NCBI GenBank assembly: GCA_963575745.1
Contig: CAUYUJ010020759.1
Span: 86,815-150,814 of the forward strand
Direction: 5' to 3'
DNA length: 64,000 bases
Source: Prorocentrum cordatum
Taxonomy: Eukaryota; Sar; Dinophyceae; Prorocentrales; Prorocentraceae
The translations under genes and the position numbers were made by a program. Shown in pieces: positions 27,900-39,715 of this stretch (position 1 is its first letter; each line of letters starts with the position of its first letter). The notes under the pieces were generated by a model. That model saw only the letters and a program-made list of their open reading frames with translations. It was not told where the DNA came from and did not search any database.

Positions 27900-30800
27900 C
27901 GAAAGTGTTGAACCCGCCTGAGAAAGGGCCTCACGGCCGCACTGCACATCAGCAGGACGCTACTGGACACGACAATCAGCAAAAGAGCGCCATCAGAAAT
28001 TACAGCCCACAACCTTGGCGACCCCTCAGCATGAGAACATCCTTGCCGGGAGCCGTTTACGCACGCAGCAAGGCAACCTCGGCTCGAAGCGCGCCTGCTG
28101 ACATGCGTGGTTAGCCAGGGGGTATCAAGCTCCGGTCAGTCTCCGCCGGTGATAGATTGAAACCACCCGGCGTTCTGGTGACATTGTCAAACCAGCCAGA
28201 AAACTTTGCGGGATAAGGCGGTGCACAGACAGTCTGAGCTGTGCGTCATGAGGCCCAGCGCAAATCGTTGTCAGTTGCCCCTTGAGTGAGAGACTTCCTG
28301 CTGAAGAACCAAAAACCTGCGTGTCCAAACGGGAACAGTTCACAATTCACGGATTGATCACAAAGACGCAGGGTTCTGCTGGCAGCACAGCAGATCGACA
28401 GGACGCTGCTGCTGAACACAATGACCAGAGAAAGCGTGTCATCAAGAATCGCTGCCGCAAACTTGGCGACCCCTCACCGCGAGAACCTCCTTGGCGAATG
28501 CCGTTTACGCACGCGACAGCACGAAATCGGCTCGAGGCGCGCCTGCCGACATGCGTGGTTAGCCAGGGGGTATCAAGCCCCTGCCAGTTGTCTCCGCCGG
28601 TGATAGATTGAAACCACCCAGCGCTCTGGTGGCCAGATTGCACAACAGCCAGAACATGTAGCCAGACAGAGGCCATGCACATACAGCCTGGGCTCTACGT
28701 CTGGCGCAAATCGATTTCAAATGCCCCTCGAGCGCCAAATCACATGAAGAGAAACAACCTGCTCGTCCAGACCAGGACAACCATGTGCCAGCAACAAATC
28801 TAGCCAAACTGCCAAAAGTTCTTTCGGCCGCACTGCACATCGGCATGGCGCTTCTGCTGGACACGACAGTCAGCAAACGCGCGTCATCACAAATTACAGC
28901 TCGCACGCTCGGCGACCCCTCACCTCGGGAACCTCCTTTATGATGCCGTTTACGTACGCGACAGCACGAAATCGGCTCGAGGCGCGCCTGCCGACATGCG
29001 TGGTTAGCCAGGGGGTATCAAACGCCTGCCAAAAGTATGCGCCGGTTATAGATTGAAACCACCCAGCGCTCTGGTAGCCACATTGCAAGCTGGCCAGAAA
29101 ATGCTGTGGGACACGACACTGCACAGACAGCCTAGGCTCTGCGCCATGGGGCCCAGCGCAAATCGACTTCAGATGAAAAGAACCTCCGTCTCCAGACCAG
29201 CACAGTTCTGAATACACATCTTGTTCCCAACTACGCAGGGTTCTTCCGGCCGCAAAGCCCATCGACAGGAAGCTGCTGCTCAACACGACGATCGGAGAAG
29301 ATATGTCATCAAGAATCGCTGCCACACGCTTGGCGGAGCTCCTTCCCTTGAAAACTACGTTGTCAGATGCCGCTTACGCGCGCGACAGCACGAAATCGAC
29401 TCGAGGCGAGCCTGCCGACATGCGTCACGCATGTCGGCAGGCTCGCCTCGAGTATCAAGCCCCTGCCAACAGTCTGCGCCGGTGGTAGATTGAAACCACC
29501 CAGCGCTCTGGTGGCCAGATTGCACAACAGCCAGAAAATGCTGCGGGACAAGGCGATGCACAGACAGCCAGGTCTGTACGCCATGGGTCCCAGCGCAAAT
29601 CGACTTCAGATGCCACTCGAAAACGAGACCAAGTGAAGAAAAAACAAATCTGCGTGTCCAGACCGGCACATGTCACAATTCACAGATTGACCTGAACTAC
29701 GCAGGGTTCTGCCGGCCGCACAGCACATCGACAGAACGCTTCTACTGAACACGACGATCTGAGAAAGTGTGTCATCAAGAATCGCTCCCGCACGCTTGGC
29801 GACCCCTCACCTCGAGAACCTCCTTGGAACCTCCTTGGCGGATGCCGTTTACGCACGCGACAGCACGAAATCAGATCCGAGGCGCGCCTGCCGACATGCG
29901 TTGTAAGCCAGGGGGTATCAAGCCCCTGCCAACAGTCTGCGCCAGTGCTAAATCGAAACCACCCAGCGCTCTGGTGGCCACATTGCAAAACGGCCAGAAA
30001 ATGTTGCGGAACCAAGGGATGCACAGACAGCCTGAGCTCTACGTCTGGCGCGAATCGACTTCAAATGCACCTCAAGCGCCAAATCACACGAGGAGGAAAA
30101 ATCCTGCGCGTCCCGACGAGGGACAACCATATACTAGCGACAGATCTAGCCAAACGGTCAACCGCACTGCACATCGGCAGGGCCCTGCTGCTGGACACGA
30201 CAGTCAGCAAACGCGCGTCATCACGAATCACAGCTCGCACGCTTGGCGACCCCTCATCTCGAGAACCTCTTTGGCGGATGCCGTTTACGCACGCAACAGC
30301 ACGAAATCGGCTCGAGGCGCGCCTGCCGACATGCGTGGTTAGCCAGGGGGTATCAAACCCCTGCCAACCGTCTGCGCCGGTGATAGATTGAAACCACCCA
30401 GCGCTCTGGCGGCCACATTGCAAACCGGCCACAACATGTTGTGGGACAAGGCGATGCACAGACAGCCTGGGTTCTACACCATGGGGCTCGAGAGCCTCTT
30501 TGGCGGATGCCGTTTACGCACGCAACAGCACGAAATCGGCTCGAGGCGCGCCTGCCGACATGCGTGGTTAGCCAGGGGGTATCAAACCCCCCCTGCCAAC
30601 CGTCTGCGCCGGTGATAGATTGAAACCACCCAGCGCTCTGGTGGCCACATTGCAAACCCGCCACAAAATGTTGTGGGACAAGGCGATGCGCAGACAGCCT
30701 GTTCTCCACCATGGGGCCCAGCGCAAATCGATGTCAAATGGCCCTCGAAAGCGAGACTAACTGAACAAAAACCCTGAGTCCAGACTGGCTCATGTCACAA

Positions 30801-31640
30801 TTCACAGATTGAGACGGTCGGAGAAAATATGTCATCAAGAATCGCTGCCACACGCTGAGCGACCCTCACCTCGAGAACCTCGTTGGCGGATGCCGTTTAC
30901 GCACGCAACAGCACGAAATCGGCTCGAGGCGCGCCTGCCGACATGCGTGGTTAGCCAGGGGGTATCAAGCCCCTGCCAACCGTCTGCGCCGGTGATAGAT
31001 TGAAACCACCCAGCGCTCTGGTGGCCACATTGCAGACCGGCCACAAAATGTTGTGGGACAAGGCGATGCACAGACAGCCTGGGTTCTACACCATGGGGCT
31101 CGAGAACCTCTTTGGCGGATGCCGTTTACGCACGCAACAGCACGAAATCGGCTCGAGGCGCGCCTGCCGACATGCGTGGTTCGCCAGGGGGTATCAAACC
31201 CCTGCCAACCGTCTGCGCCGGTGATAGATTGAAACCACCCAGCGCTCTGGTGGCCACATTGCAAACCCGCCACAAAATGTTGTGGGACAAGGCGATGCGC
31301 AGACAGCCTGGGTTCTCCACCATGGGGTTCGAGAGCCTTTTTGGCGGATGCCGTTTACGCACGAAACGACACGAGATCGGCTCGAGGCGCGCCTGCTGAC
31401 ATGCGTAGTTAGCCAGGGGGTATCAAGCCCCTGCCAACCGTCTGCGCCGGTGATAAATTGAAACCTCCCAGAGTTTTGGTGGCCACATTGCAAGCCACAC
31501 AGAAAATGCTGCAGGACCAGACGATGCACACACAGCCTGGGCTGTACGCCATGGGGCCCAGCGCAAATCGACTTCAGATGCCCCTCGAGTGCGAGACCTA
31601 CTGAAGAAACAAAGCCTGCGTGTTCAGACCGGCACATGTC
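27900..31640 (+). repeat. Tandem array 1 (about 9 units, 440 or 230 bp)
   Basis: Anchor ATGCGTGGTTAGCCAGGGGG occurs at about 28100, 28548, 28993, 29894 (variant), 30330, 30558, 30943, 31172 (variant) and 31401. Spacing is about 445 bp in the left part and about 230 bp in three units at the right, where an internal part has been lost. Each unit also has CCGGTGATAGATTGAAACCA, GGTGGCCACATTGCAA and ATGGGGCCCAGCGCAAATCG. A hairpin CAGGGG-8 nt-CCCCTG is kept in most units. The minus strand stays open through many units, but the period is not a multiple of three. No gene is supported. Confidence 0.92.
29400..29452. repeat. Perfect 53-bp palindrome in array 1
   Basis: Arms 29400-29425 and 29427-29452 are perfect reverse complements (26 bp each, starting CTCGAGGCGAGCCTGCCGAC) around a single base. 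It replaces the usual GTGGTTAGCC segment of the array unit: the conserved CTCGAGGCG...ATGCGT part has been copied in inverted form. Confidence 0.97.
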
Positions 31641-31930
31641 ACAATCACAGCAGTCCCACCAGCCCTCTGGGCGTCGGTGGTTTAAGGCGTTTCCTTTTCT
31701 ACCCCTCCCTCTTCCCCTTCGGGGGGGGGTTTTCACTGCTCCCTATTAATAAACACCCCCTCCCCCAGGCGATTGGGGGCCAACCCGAGTCCATGACGAC
31801 CCCCCCCACCATCCCTTGTAAAGAACAATACAAAACACACTCTGCCTCCAAATTCGGAACATGCGCAGCCAACCCGATGCGGCCCCCCCACACCATCCCT
31901 GACAAAAAAAACAATACAGAGTACACTTGG

Positions 31931-32041
31931 CGGCGGCGGCGGCTGCGGCGGCTGCGGCGGCGGTGGCTGCGGCTGCGGCGGCTGCGGCGGCGGCGGCGGC
32001 GGCGGCGGCGGGGCGGCGGCGGCGGCGGCGGCGGCGGCGGG

Positions 32042-32082
<41 letters not shown>

Positions 32083-32198
32083 GGCGGGGGGGCGGGGGGG
32101 GGGGCGGGCGGCGGCGGCGGCGGCGGCGCGGCGGCGGCGGGCAGCGGCGGGCGGCGGCGGCGGCGGCGGCGGCGGAGGCGGCGGCGGCGGCGGATTGG
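31931..32198. repeat. (CGG)n microsatellite 1
   Basis: GGC/CGG repeats, GCT variants at the left. Strong quadruplex potential. Confidence 0.95.
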
Positions 32199-32670
32199 CC
32201 CAATAGCTGCCCATCCAAAGACGACTGCTGAATATGCTGAGGCTCGGGCCGGACTCGGGTACCACGTATGTGTTGGGAGGGCGGGTGGGGGTGAGCGAGA
32301 CGGCTTGCGGGCGGGGAGGGGGAGGGGTTTATCACTGTTCCCTATTAATAAACACCCCCTCCCCCAGGCGACTGGGGGCCAACCCGAATCCATGCCGACA
32401 CCTTGTAAACCAAAAAAACCATACAAAACACGCTTTGCCTCCAAATTCGAAACATGCGCAGCCAACCCGATGCGCCCCCCCCTCCCCCACCCACCATCCC
32501 TGACAAAAAAAAATCCCGGCAAAGCAACCTAACAGCCATGTGTAGGAGCATCTCTGGGTCGAACAGCATCTCGACGAAAAGGCAGCGACAAAAAAGGTGA
32601 CGTCGACGACGGCGGTGGCGGCGGCGACGGCGGCGGCGGCGCCCCCCCCGCCGCCATCCGCAGAGGTGGC

Positions 32671-32935
32671 CAAAATGTGGCCCGGGAATGGAGTTCTGGG
32701 AGCTCGAAGAACACGAAGTGGCCTACAGTTGGTTCCGGGCATTCAAAATGTGGCCCGGGAATGGAGTTCTGGGGACTCGAAGACCACGAAGTGGCCTACA
32801 GTTGGCTCCGGGCATTCAAAATGTGGCCCGGGAGTGGAGTTTTGGGAAGTCGAACAGCACGAAGTGGCCTACATTTGGCTCCGGGCATGCAGAATGTGGC
32901 CCGGGAATGGAGTTCTGGGAGGTCGAAGAGCACGA
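32671..32935 (+). repeat. Four tandem 65-75 bp units (ATGTGGCCCGGGAATGGAG)
   Basis: Copies begin at about 32674, 32748, 32819 and 32891, each with ATGTGGCCCGGGA(A/G)TGGAG, a TTCTGGGA-like segment and CACGAAGTGGCCTACA. They differ at a few positions each. Confidence 0.93.
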
Positions 32936-33080
32936 AGTGTGTGACTGTTGGCTTAAAACGACTTCTGCGGCACCCTGTCCGGCACCCGCCCAGACCCCCC
33001 TGTGGAGTCATCTGCTGTCTCTTTTGACACCACTAGAAACCTATCAAAACAAGCTGTTAGAATAACAACACAAAGTACAC

Positions 33081-33266
33081 TTGGCGGCGGCTGCAGCGGC
33101 TGCGGCGGCTGCGGCGGCTGCGGCGGCTGCGGCGGCGGCGGCGGCGGCGGGGGCGGGGGCGGCGGCGACGGCGGCGGCGGCGGCGGCGGCGGCGCGGCGG
33201 CGGTGGCGGCGGCGGCGGCTGCGGCTGCGGCGGCGTTCGGCAGCGGGGGGCGGCGGCGGGGGGGGA

Positions 33267-33328
<62 letters not shown>

Positions 33329-33351
33329 GGCGGGGGCGGCGGCGGCGGGCA

Positions 33352-33394
<43 letters not shown>

Positions 33395-33410
33395 AGGCGG
33401 CGGCGGATTG
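33081..33410. repeat. (CGG)n microsatellite 2
   Basis: GGC/CGG repeats with GCT interruptions at the left and G-run interruptions in the middle. Confidence 0.95.
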
Positions 33411-33737
33411 GCCCCCAGTAGCTGCCCATCCAAAGACGACTGCTGAATATGCTGAGGCTCGGGCCAGGACTCGGGTGCTACGTATGTGTTGGGAGGGCGG
33501 GTGGGAGTGAGCGAGACGGCTTGCGGGCGGGGAGGGGGGGTTTGATCACTGTTCCCTATTAATAAACACCCCCTCCCCCAGGCGACTGGGGGCCAACCCG
33601 AGTCCATGCCACCCCCCCACCATCCCTTGTAAAAAAACCATACAAAACACACTCTGCCTCCAAATTCGGAACATGCGCAGCCAACCCGATGCGGCCCCCC
33701 CCCCACCATCCCTGTCAAAAAACAATACAGAGTACAC

Positions 33738-33813
33738 TTGGCGGCGGCGGCGGCTGCGGCGGCGGTGGCGGCTGCGGCGGCTGCGGCGGCGGCGGCGGCG
33801 GCCGGGGGCGGGG

Positions 33814-33851
<38 letters not shown>

Positions 33852-33896
33852 TGCGGCTGCGGCTGCGGCGGCGGTTAGGCAGCGGGGGGCGGCGGA

Positions 33897-33934
<38 letters not shown>

Positions 33935-34046
33935 GGCGGCGGCGCGCGGCGGCGGCGGCGGCGGCGGCGCGGCGGGGGCGGCGGCGGCGGGCAGCGGCGA
34001 CGGCGGCGGCGGCGGCGGCGACGGAGGCGGCGGCGGCGGCGGCGGA
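33738..34046. repeat. (CGG)n microsatellite 3
   Basis: Same arrangement as microsatellite 2, including a central AGCGGGGGGCGGCGG, so the block was copied with its repeat and then diverged. Confidence 0.95.
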
Positions 34047-34929
34047 TTGGCCCCCAGTAGCTGCTCATCCAAAGACGACTGCTGAATATGCTGAGACTCG
34101 GGTCAGACTCGGGTGCTACGTATGTGTTGGGAGGGCGGGTGGGAGTGAGCGAGACGGCTTGCGGGCGGGGAGGGGGTGACTTGACCCCTCCCCCTACCCA
34201 CTCCCCTGGACCTGGACGGGAGGGGGGGGCACGGGTAGTCAGAGCGTCCAAAACGGCCTCGGCGAGGAAGCCAAAATTAATGATTCTACGAAGGTTTTGG
34301 CCCCAGTTTGGCCTCCTGGGGGGGACCTTAATTGAGGGACCCCCCTTCGTTAACCGATCTCCTCCAAGATGACCCCAAGAAGTGCCCGGGAGGCCCCAAG
34401 AGGTCCCAAGATGGCCCCAAGATGGCCCCACGAGGCCCCCAAGAGGCACCCATGAGGAACCAAAGAAGACTCTAAGCGGCCCCAAGGGGCCCCCCCGAGG
34501 CACCCAAGACCCCGAAGAGCCCCCCAGGATCGCCAAGAGACCCCCAAGACGTCCCAAGAGGCCACCAAGAATCGCCCAAGAGATACTCCAAGAGGCACCG
34601 AGAGGCATCCAAGAAACCTTTGGCCCTTCTGCTTGCCCTCCTCCTGTTCCTCCGTCCTGCTCCTACTCCTTCTCTTCCTCCTCATCCTCCTCCTCCGCCT
34701 CCTCCTCATCCTATTCCTCCTCATTCCCACTCCCTCATCCATCCATCCATCCACCTCACCCTTCTCCTCCTCACTCCTTTGCACGGTTCGGCCGTCCTCT
34801 TTGCTGCCGCGCTTCCCTGATCACCTCAACTCGCCTGGACCTCGTTTCCGGATGGGCTGGTGGGGATACTTTTTGGTCGCGGCCGCGGGCGAAGCGCAAG
34901 CGGGGATACGCCAAGCGTCTAGAATTCAC

Positions 34930-35235
34930 ATATTGATCCCAGAAGCGCAGGGTTCTGCCGGCCGCACAGCACACCGACAGGACGCTGCTGCTGAACACGA
35001 CGGTCGGAGAAAGTGTGTCATCAAGAATCGCCCCCGCACGCTTGGCGACCCCTCACCTCGAGAACCTCCTTGGCGAATGCCGTTTACGCACGCGGCAGCA
35101 CGAGATCGGCTCGAGGCGCGCCTGCCGACATGCGTGGTTAGCCAGGGGGTATCAAGCCCCTGCCAACCGTCTGCGCCAGTGATAGATTGAAACCACCCAG
35201 CGCTCTGGCGGCCACGTTGCAAACTGGAGGAAACG
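34930..35235 (+). repeat. Solitary unit of array 1 type
   Basis: Contains GCAGGGTTCTGCCGGCCGCA (34948), CTCGAGGCGCGCCTGCCGAC (35110), TGCGTGGTTAGCCAGGGGGT (35131) and GTGATAGATTGAAACCACCC (35179), the same segments in the same order as array 1. It lies between the end of module M2 and the next module start at 35391. Confidence 0.9.
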
Positions 35236-35384
35236 CACAGACAACATGGGATTCACGCCAGTGTTCAGTGAGCCATTTTCTCGGGTGCCCCTCACAGAAG
35301 CAGCCGCATGAAACAAGCTCCAGAAATGGCAGCCGCCTTCCTCGTTCCAGCCAACACTTCGGAAACGCCATAATGAAAACAACA

Positions 35385-35620
35385 ACGTAATCCCACCAGC
35401 CCTTTGGGCGTAGGTGGTTAGAGGAGTTACTTTGTCTCCAACCTCCCCTTCGGCCCCTTCTCTCACTCCACTGGCCGCCGACCAGGCACACTGAGGACCC
35501 CCCCGCGCCCTTCCTGCAAAAAATATTACCAGATGCACGTGATGGCAAAATCCAACCAGCCCTCTGGGCGTGAGTGGTTTTGGGATGTTCCTCTTCAGGG
35601 GTCCCTCGGCAAGATCAAGT
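35385..35620 (+). repeat. Two partial module starts before LINE-C
   Basis: CCCACCAGCCCTTTGGGCGT at 35392 and CCAACCAGCCCTCTGGGCGT at 35553, about 160 bp apart, each followed by GGTGGTT/GAGTGGTT. The second stands at the left edge of LINE-C. Confidence 0.75.
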
Positions 35621-35860
35621 AGCTCGAATGGGTGTTCGCGCACCTCGATGAACTCACGACCAAGTTGTTGAGGTCTGGGGTGGATGTGATAGGTGATCCG
35701 TCTACGCCCGATCTGATTGAGCGTGTTCTCTCCCTGGCTCGGGGCAAAGGAGCCGCCTTTCTGGCTGGTGAAGAAGAGGCTTGGAAATCCTGGGTCGGGG
35801 GACGCTTTTGTTTCTGGACAGGGCCAAAGCTGCCCATAGGTTTACCAAGTTCGAGGGATC

Positions 35861-36024
35861 AAGGGCTCCTAAGTTCGCGCTTCGCGCTGCGCGAAGCGCG
35901 AATAACTTCGCGCTCTCGCGCCGCCCCCCAAGGGGGAGAAGAGGAGGACGAGGAGGAGGGGGAGAAGGAACGAGGACCGCGAAGCGCGAAGCGCGAATAA
36001 CTTCGCGCCCTCGTGGGAGCCCTT
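35861..36024. mobile_element. MITE family 2, 164 bp, inserted in LINE-C
   Basis: Perfect 9-bp terminal inverted repeats AAGGGCTCC (35861-35869) and GGAGCCCTT (36016-36024), flanked by a perfect 8-bp direct repeat GAGGGATC (35853-35860 and 36025-36032), the target duplication. The interior has a perfect palindrome of 14+1+14 bases (35873-35901, starting TTCGCGCTTCGCGC) and a second GCGAAGCGCGAATAACTTCG near the right end. 8-bp duplications are typical of hAT-like transposases; the supplier is not in this window. Confidence 0.92.
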
Positions 36025-36038
36025 GAGGGATCCAGGAA

Positions 36039-37376
36039 ATGCTCGCGGAGGAGCATCGGATCCAACCGTTCGAGCTGGCCGACGCTGCGCGCGGGGAGTG
36101 GGCCCACCATTGGACCACCCCCTCTCGCGACGACGTGCCTCTGCCGAGGGATTCGAAGGATCGGGCGAGCTTGCCGCCGATCGGGGCTGACGAGTTCAGG
36201 AGAGCGATCGCGAGATGTCCCCCGAAGACGGCGGTAGGCCGCTGTAAGATCCATCCTCGGTGGCTCCGGTACCTTTGTAATGCTATGCTAGCTGTGCTTG
36301 CGTCGTTGCTCATGCAATGCGAGAAGGCACTCGTGTGGCCAAGCAAGCGTCTAGTCAGCAGGCTGGTGAGATTGCCAAAACCAGATGGCGGCCACCGTTT
36401 AATAGCAATTCTAGACACGGTCCTACGAGTGTGGGGCCGTGTTCGCCGCGCCATCACTGATGAATGGGAGGCGGGGAGGCGTGCTCGTGAGTTTTTGGGG
36501 GCCGGGAAGGGAAGGATCGCTTCAGACTCAGCTTTCGATTTAAAACTGTCGGCCGAAGTTGCTAGAACTAGAGGCTGGCACTCGCTCACTCTTCTGCTCG
36601 ATATGATTACATGCTACGGTATGATCAACCGTCCAGTCCTGTTCCACATGTTTAGGCAGGTTGGTTTCCCGCTTCGTCTTGGGAGGATGATTATCCAGAG
36701 CTATACTGCCCCACGGAGGATCGACGCGTTCGGTTCCTTGTCCGAGCTATGTGATTTCTTCCAGTGGATCCTGGCTCGCTGCTCTGCGGCCACATCGATT
36801 ATGATGGCCGTTCTGTTGCAGCCAGTCAGGTGCGTGATTGAAAGGTTCCCTGCCCAGGCGAGAACTTTAATGGATGATGTGTCGCGGCGCTGGTCGGGCC
36901 CGACCCAGAGAGACACAGCGGTCCAGGTGGCGGCTCGAGAGCTATGTCGTCGCGTGCGCCCGACAGGGCTTCTGTTACAACCTAATAAGTCGGGTTTTAT
37001 CGCCACCAGCTTGGCCGCTTCCAAGCATTTGGCAATGTCGGCCAAGCTGATGGGGATGCGAGGGTTTGGTCACATGCGGAATCTAGGTCACGAGTTGTTT
37101 GGCAGACGCCCTCTGCGCAAGGTGGAAGCCCAAAGGCGAGCTGAGCTAGTCAAGCGTAAGAATCGCATCCAGGTGTTGAAGAAATCCGCGGGCATCAAGG
37201 TTGCTGGTCTGTGGCGTACTGGCCTTATGCCCAGTGGAGGCCATGGAAACTCGGTGTCTGGAGTCACTAATGACACGCTCAGAACCATAAGGGCCTTAGC
37301 TGGGAGCCTTATGGGAGCGGGGGGGTGCGTCGCACGCGACTGGTTTCGTGTATGCCCACAAGGACCCCAACTATGA
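36039..37376 (+). pseudogene. LINE-C reverse transcriptase (445 open codons)
   Basis: Copies RNA into DNA by target-primed synthesis in an intact element. Motifs in order: LVRLPKPDGGHR (about 108-119), LLLDMITCYGMIN (motif A, Asp about 188), ILARCSAATSIMM (motif B, about 243-256), LMDD (motif C, 277-280) and LLLQPNKSGF (motif D). All catalytic Asp residues are present. The Met at the left is only the first one after the inserted MITE. The linker upstream (35632-35860; AKAAHRFTKFEG) is in a frame that no longer joins: the MITE plus target duplication add 172 bp, not a multiple of three. The frame stops at 37376, while the thumb continues in other frames. Confidence 0.85.
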
Positions 37377-38160
37377 CACCATTGTCGATGCTACTATCCC
37401 ACTTGCGTACCGATACTGTTGCTGGGTCTGGGACCTGAAAGCGTCCGACTCAGACTTGGGAGTGGCATGCTAGACCGCGCGTGCTCGTTTGCAGGATCGC
37501 CCCCATTGGAATCGAGTGCAGGGACCGACAGGGGCGGTCATCTTATCGTTGCGTCGTGTAGGTTGGGATTTGATATCCCACCATCAGCTGCGGACTGACC
37601 AGGGAGAAGTAATCTCTCTTTTCACCACATGCCCCTGGGATGTCAAGCAGCGGTCGCGCGATGGCATCAGTCGAGCTCAAGTTCGCCAGATCTTGGAAGC
37701 GATTCCCGAGGCCTGGGGCGACGAGCCTGTCTGGGGGCGCGCGCTCCGATCAGGAATCTTGTCTGTTAAGGACCCCCTCCAGGCAAGCGGCCTTGAGGGG
37801 CCTCATCAGCGGGAAGCTCTGGCCGCCAGCCGAGAAGCATCAGCATGGCCCTGCAGCCGGCCCCGTGTGTGAGTTTGGATGCGAGGCGACGGGCACTTTC
37901 GGCCACCAGTGGTATGAGTGCAAAAAAGTCTGGCAGCCAAGTGATGACCCAGCCGAGACACCCCCCTTTTTTTCGGACGACGTGATGGAGCATGTCAAAT
38001 AGCTGAGGGACAGAGCGAAAGGTAATCCCCCGACTTCGACACGTTGGAGTTGGCGCATGGCGTTCCTCTCTTCCCCCTCTGCATCGACCTTGTCCCTTGT
38101 CCCAGCAAGATACCCCCCCCAGTTTTGGGGGGCCACGGATTTGCCGGGGGGAGTTCAACT
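37377..38160 (+). pseudogene. LINE-C thumb and zinc finger, frameshifted
   Basis: Pieces in two frames. The first, starting at 37489, has VILSLRRVGWDLISHHQLRT; the second (37640-38002) has the finger CEFGCEATGTFGHQWYEC (C-x3-C-x7-H-x4-C), the same type as in LINE-A. A stop ends the second piece at 38002. Confidence 0.75.
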
Positions 38161-38680
38161 TTTGACTGACGGATCTGGTCTGTCCAACGGTCTACCCGAA
38201 GCATGTCGCTTCGGGTGGGCCGTCGCCGAGCTCAGTCCCGGGGGCTGGCCCTTGCGGGCTTGTCTCGGTCCCCTCCCTGGGGCCCTCCAAACGGCGCCCC
38301 GGGCCGAAAGATCTACGCTGGTGCAGGCGATCCGTCTTGGCCCGAGCACAGGTGGAGATGGTCAGCGACCACCTCTCTGCGGTGCATGAGGCATCCAGTT
38401 GGTCGGCTGACTTGGCCACAGGAAGCCGCAAACACGCGTGCATTTGGCGAGACGTGTTCCCGGTGTGCCCGGCGGGAACTCCGCCCAGCGAGAGGCCCCG
38501 CATCCGCTGGACCCCGGCCCACGGAGACCTCGGCTCCCTCTTGGTCGGTGGGTCTTCTTTGAGCCAGGATCGAACTGTGCACACCGCGATCTTCGACCAT
38601 CTGGGCAAAATGTGGGCTGATTTGTTCGCGAAGCTCGGGGCGAGGCAGCATGCTGTTCCCAGCACTGCCACGGCTTCGCT
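38160..38680 (+). pseudogene. LINE-C RNase H domain split by a frameshift
   Basis: The first half reads LLTDGSGLSNGLPEACRFGW (catalytic Asp at about 38167-38169) and RAERSTLVQAIRL (Glu). The second half, in another frame, reads MVSDHLSAVHEAS (Asp), RIRWTPAHGD (His) and MWADLFAKLGAR (last Asp). Joining them needs one frame change between about 38310 and 38360. All active-site positions can be recognised. Confidence 0.85.
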
Positions 38681-39390
38681 CAAAGCGCACCTGAGTGATG
38701 TGAAAAAGACGTGCAGATGTTTGGGTCAGGTCGCTCAGTACCTTGCGTCGCAGGCCGAGCCCACTTCCATGTCTGATAGGCCCAACCGAAACCTCACGGT
38801 GCGGCCTCAGCTTTCCAGCCTTTCGCACGACCTGGAGGTGGTGGAGGGCGGGGGAGTGAGATGTACGTGGTGCCACTGCTCGGGCAAGACCTCGCTCTCG
38901 AGAGCGAAGCTTGAGCAGCCTGGCAACAAGTGTGAGCCGACGCCGCTCCACCTTTTGCTTTCTGCGGTAAGAGCCGAGCGTCACAAGGGTCTCCTCCCGA
39001 GGGCACGCAGTGATGCAGTCTTACGCGCCTGTCGCGAGTTGGGCCTCACGTGCGACGGCCTGCATGTGCAGGCGCTGGGGTCCTTCGAGTATCGTGGCCA
39101 CTTGGTGCAGGCCACCGTCAAATTCTTGCTGTGCCGCCGCTGCGGCGCCCGCGCCTCAATCGAGGCCCCTGTTTGGAGGGGCCTCGCTGCGGGCTGTCGT
39201 GGGCCTGCCGAGGAGGCTTCGGTGCAGCCTTGGCGCATCGCAAATAAATCCGCCGATCCGGCGTGTGAGTTTCAAGGAATCTCAGCTACAGCCTCGAGGC
39301 TGAGCCTCAGCCTCTGGGGGGGTTGCCGGTGTGGCTCTGCCGGGGAAGGCGGGGTGGGGGGGGGGGGTGCGAGTTTCCGGCGGATGCGTT
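38681..39390 (+). pseudogene. LINE-C C-terminal region with CxxC motifs
   Basis: The frame of the second RNase H half stays open and includes VRCTWCHCSGKTS and FLLCRRCGARASIE with later Cys residues, which may bind zinc like the tail of LINE-B. It continues without a stop into the tract at 39450, so the original end has been lost. Confidence 0.6.
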
Positions 39391-39394
39391 TTTT

Positions 39395-39715
39395 GACACC
39401 CCTCGCAAGGATCGTGGCCTCCGAGGGGGTTCCGAACTCGAGTACCACCCTCCCGCACCAAGAGGCTCCGAAGAGGCCTCCAAGAGGCCCCAAGGGGCGC
39501 AGAAGAGGCCCCCAAGAAGCCCCAAGAGGCTCCCAAGAGACCCCCAAGAGGCCCTCTAGTGGCCCCAAGAGGCCCAAGAGGCCCCCAAGAAGCCCCAAGA
39601 GGCGCCCAAGAGGCCCCCAGAAGTCCCAGCCAACCACGAGATCCCAACCAGCATCCATGAGGCCTCTGACCCACCACCCACGCACGGTGGCGGGATAGGC
39701 CGACGGCCACTGGAT
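39395..39715 (+). repeat. CCAAGAGGCCC tract T5 with head and tail
   Basis: Head ACACCCCTCGCAAGGATCGT (39397), which resembles CACCCCTCACGAGGATTCTG at 61967. Then CCAAGAGGCCC units (39460-39620), then tail ACGCACGGTGGCGGGAT (39681), shared with 58282 and, more diverged, 44655. Confidence 0.85.

Larger units (their letters stand above)
31640..34925 (+). repeat. Composite module M2 with three (CGG)n sub-units
   Basis: Start CCCACCAGCCCTCTGGGCGT (31648). Then a block consisting of CTATTAATAAACACCCCCTC, ATCCCT(G/T)GTAAA motifs, (CGG)n and GACTCGGGTGCTACGTATGT is present three times (31735-32330, 32335-33545, 33550-34190). Then the head TTAATGATTCTACGAAGG (34275), a CCAAGAGGCCC tract (34370-34620), CCCTTCTGCTTGCCCTCC (34623) with TCC repeats, CTGATCACCTCAACTCGCCT (34817) and the end GGGCTGGTGGGGATAC (34854). 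The middle copy also holds four about 66-bp repeats with ATGTGGCCCGGGAATGGAG (32671-32920). Confidence 0.75.
35620..39330 (+). mobile_element. LINE-C, 5'-truncated non-LTR retrotransposon
   Basis: Carries only the linker, reverse transcriptase, zinc finger, RNase H and a C-terminal Cys-rich part; no endonuclease or ORF1 precedes it. Interrupted at 35861-36024 by a short transposon. The 3' part runs into a CCAAGAGGCCC tract. Confidence 0.85.

Noticed and set aside
31927-34060. Poly-Ala/Gly/Arg frames
   Set aside because: Translations of (CGG)n.
38337-39698. One 453-residue protein
   Set aside because: Only the first part is LINE-C RNase H and tail; the rest is read-through into a tract.
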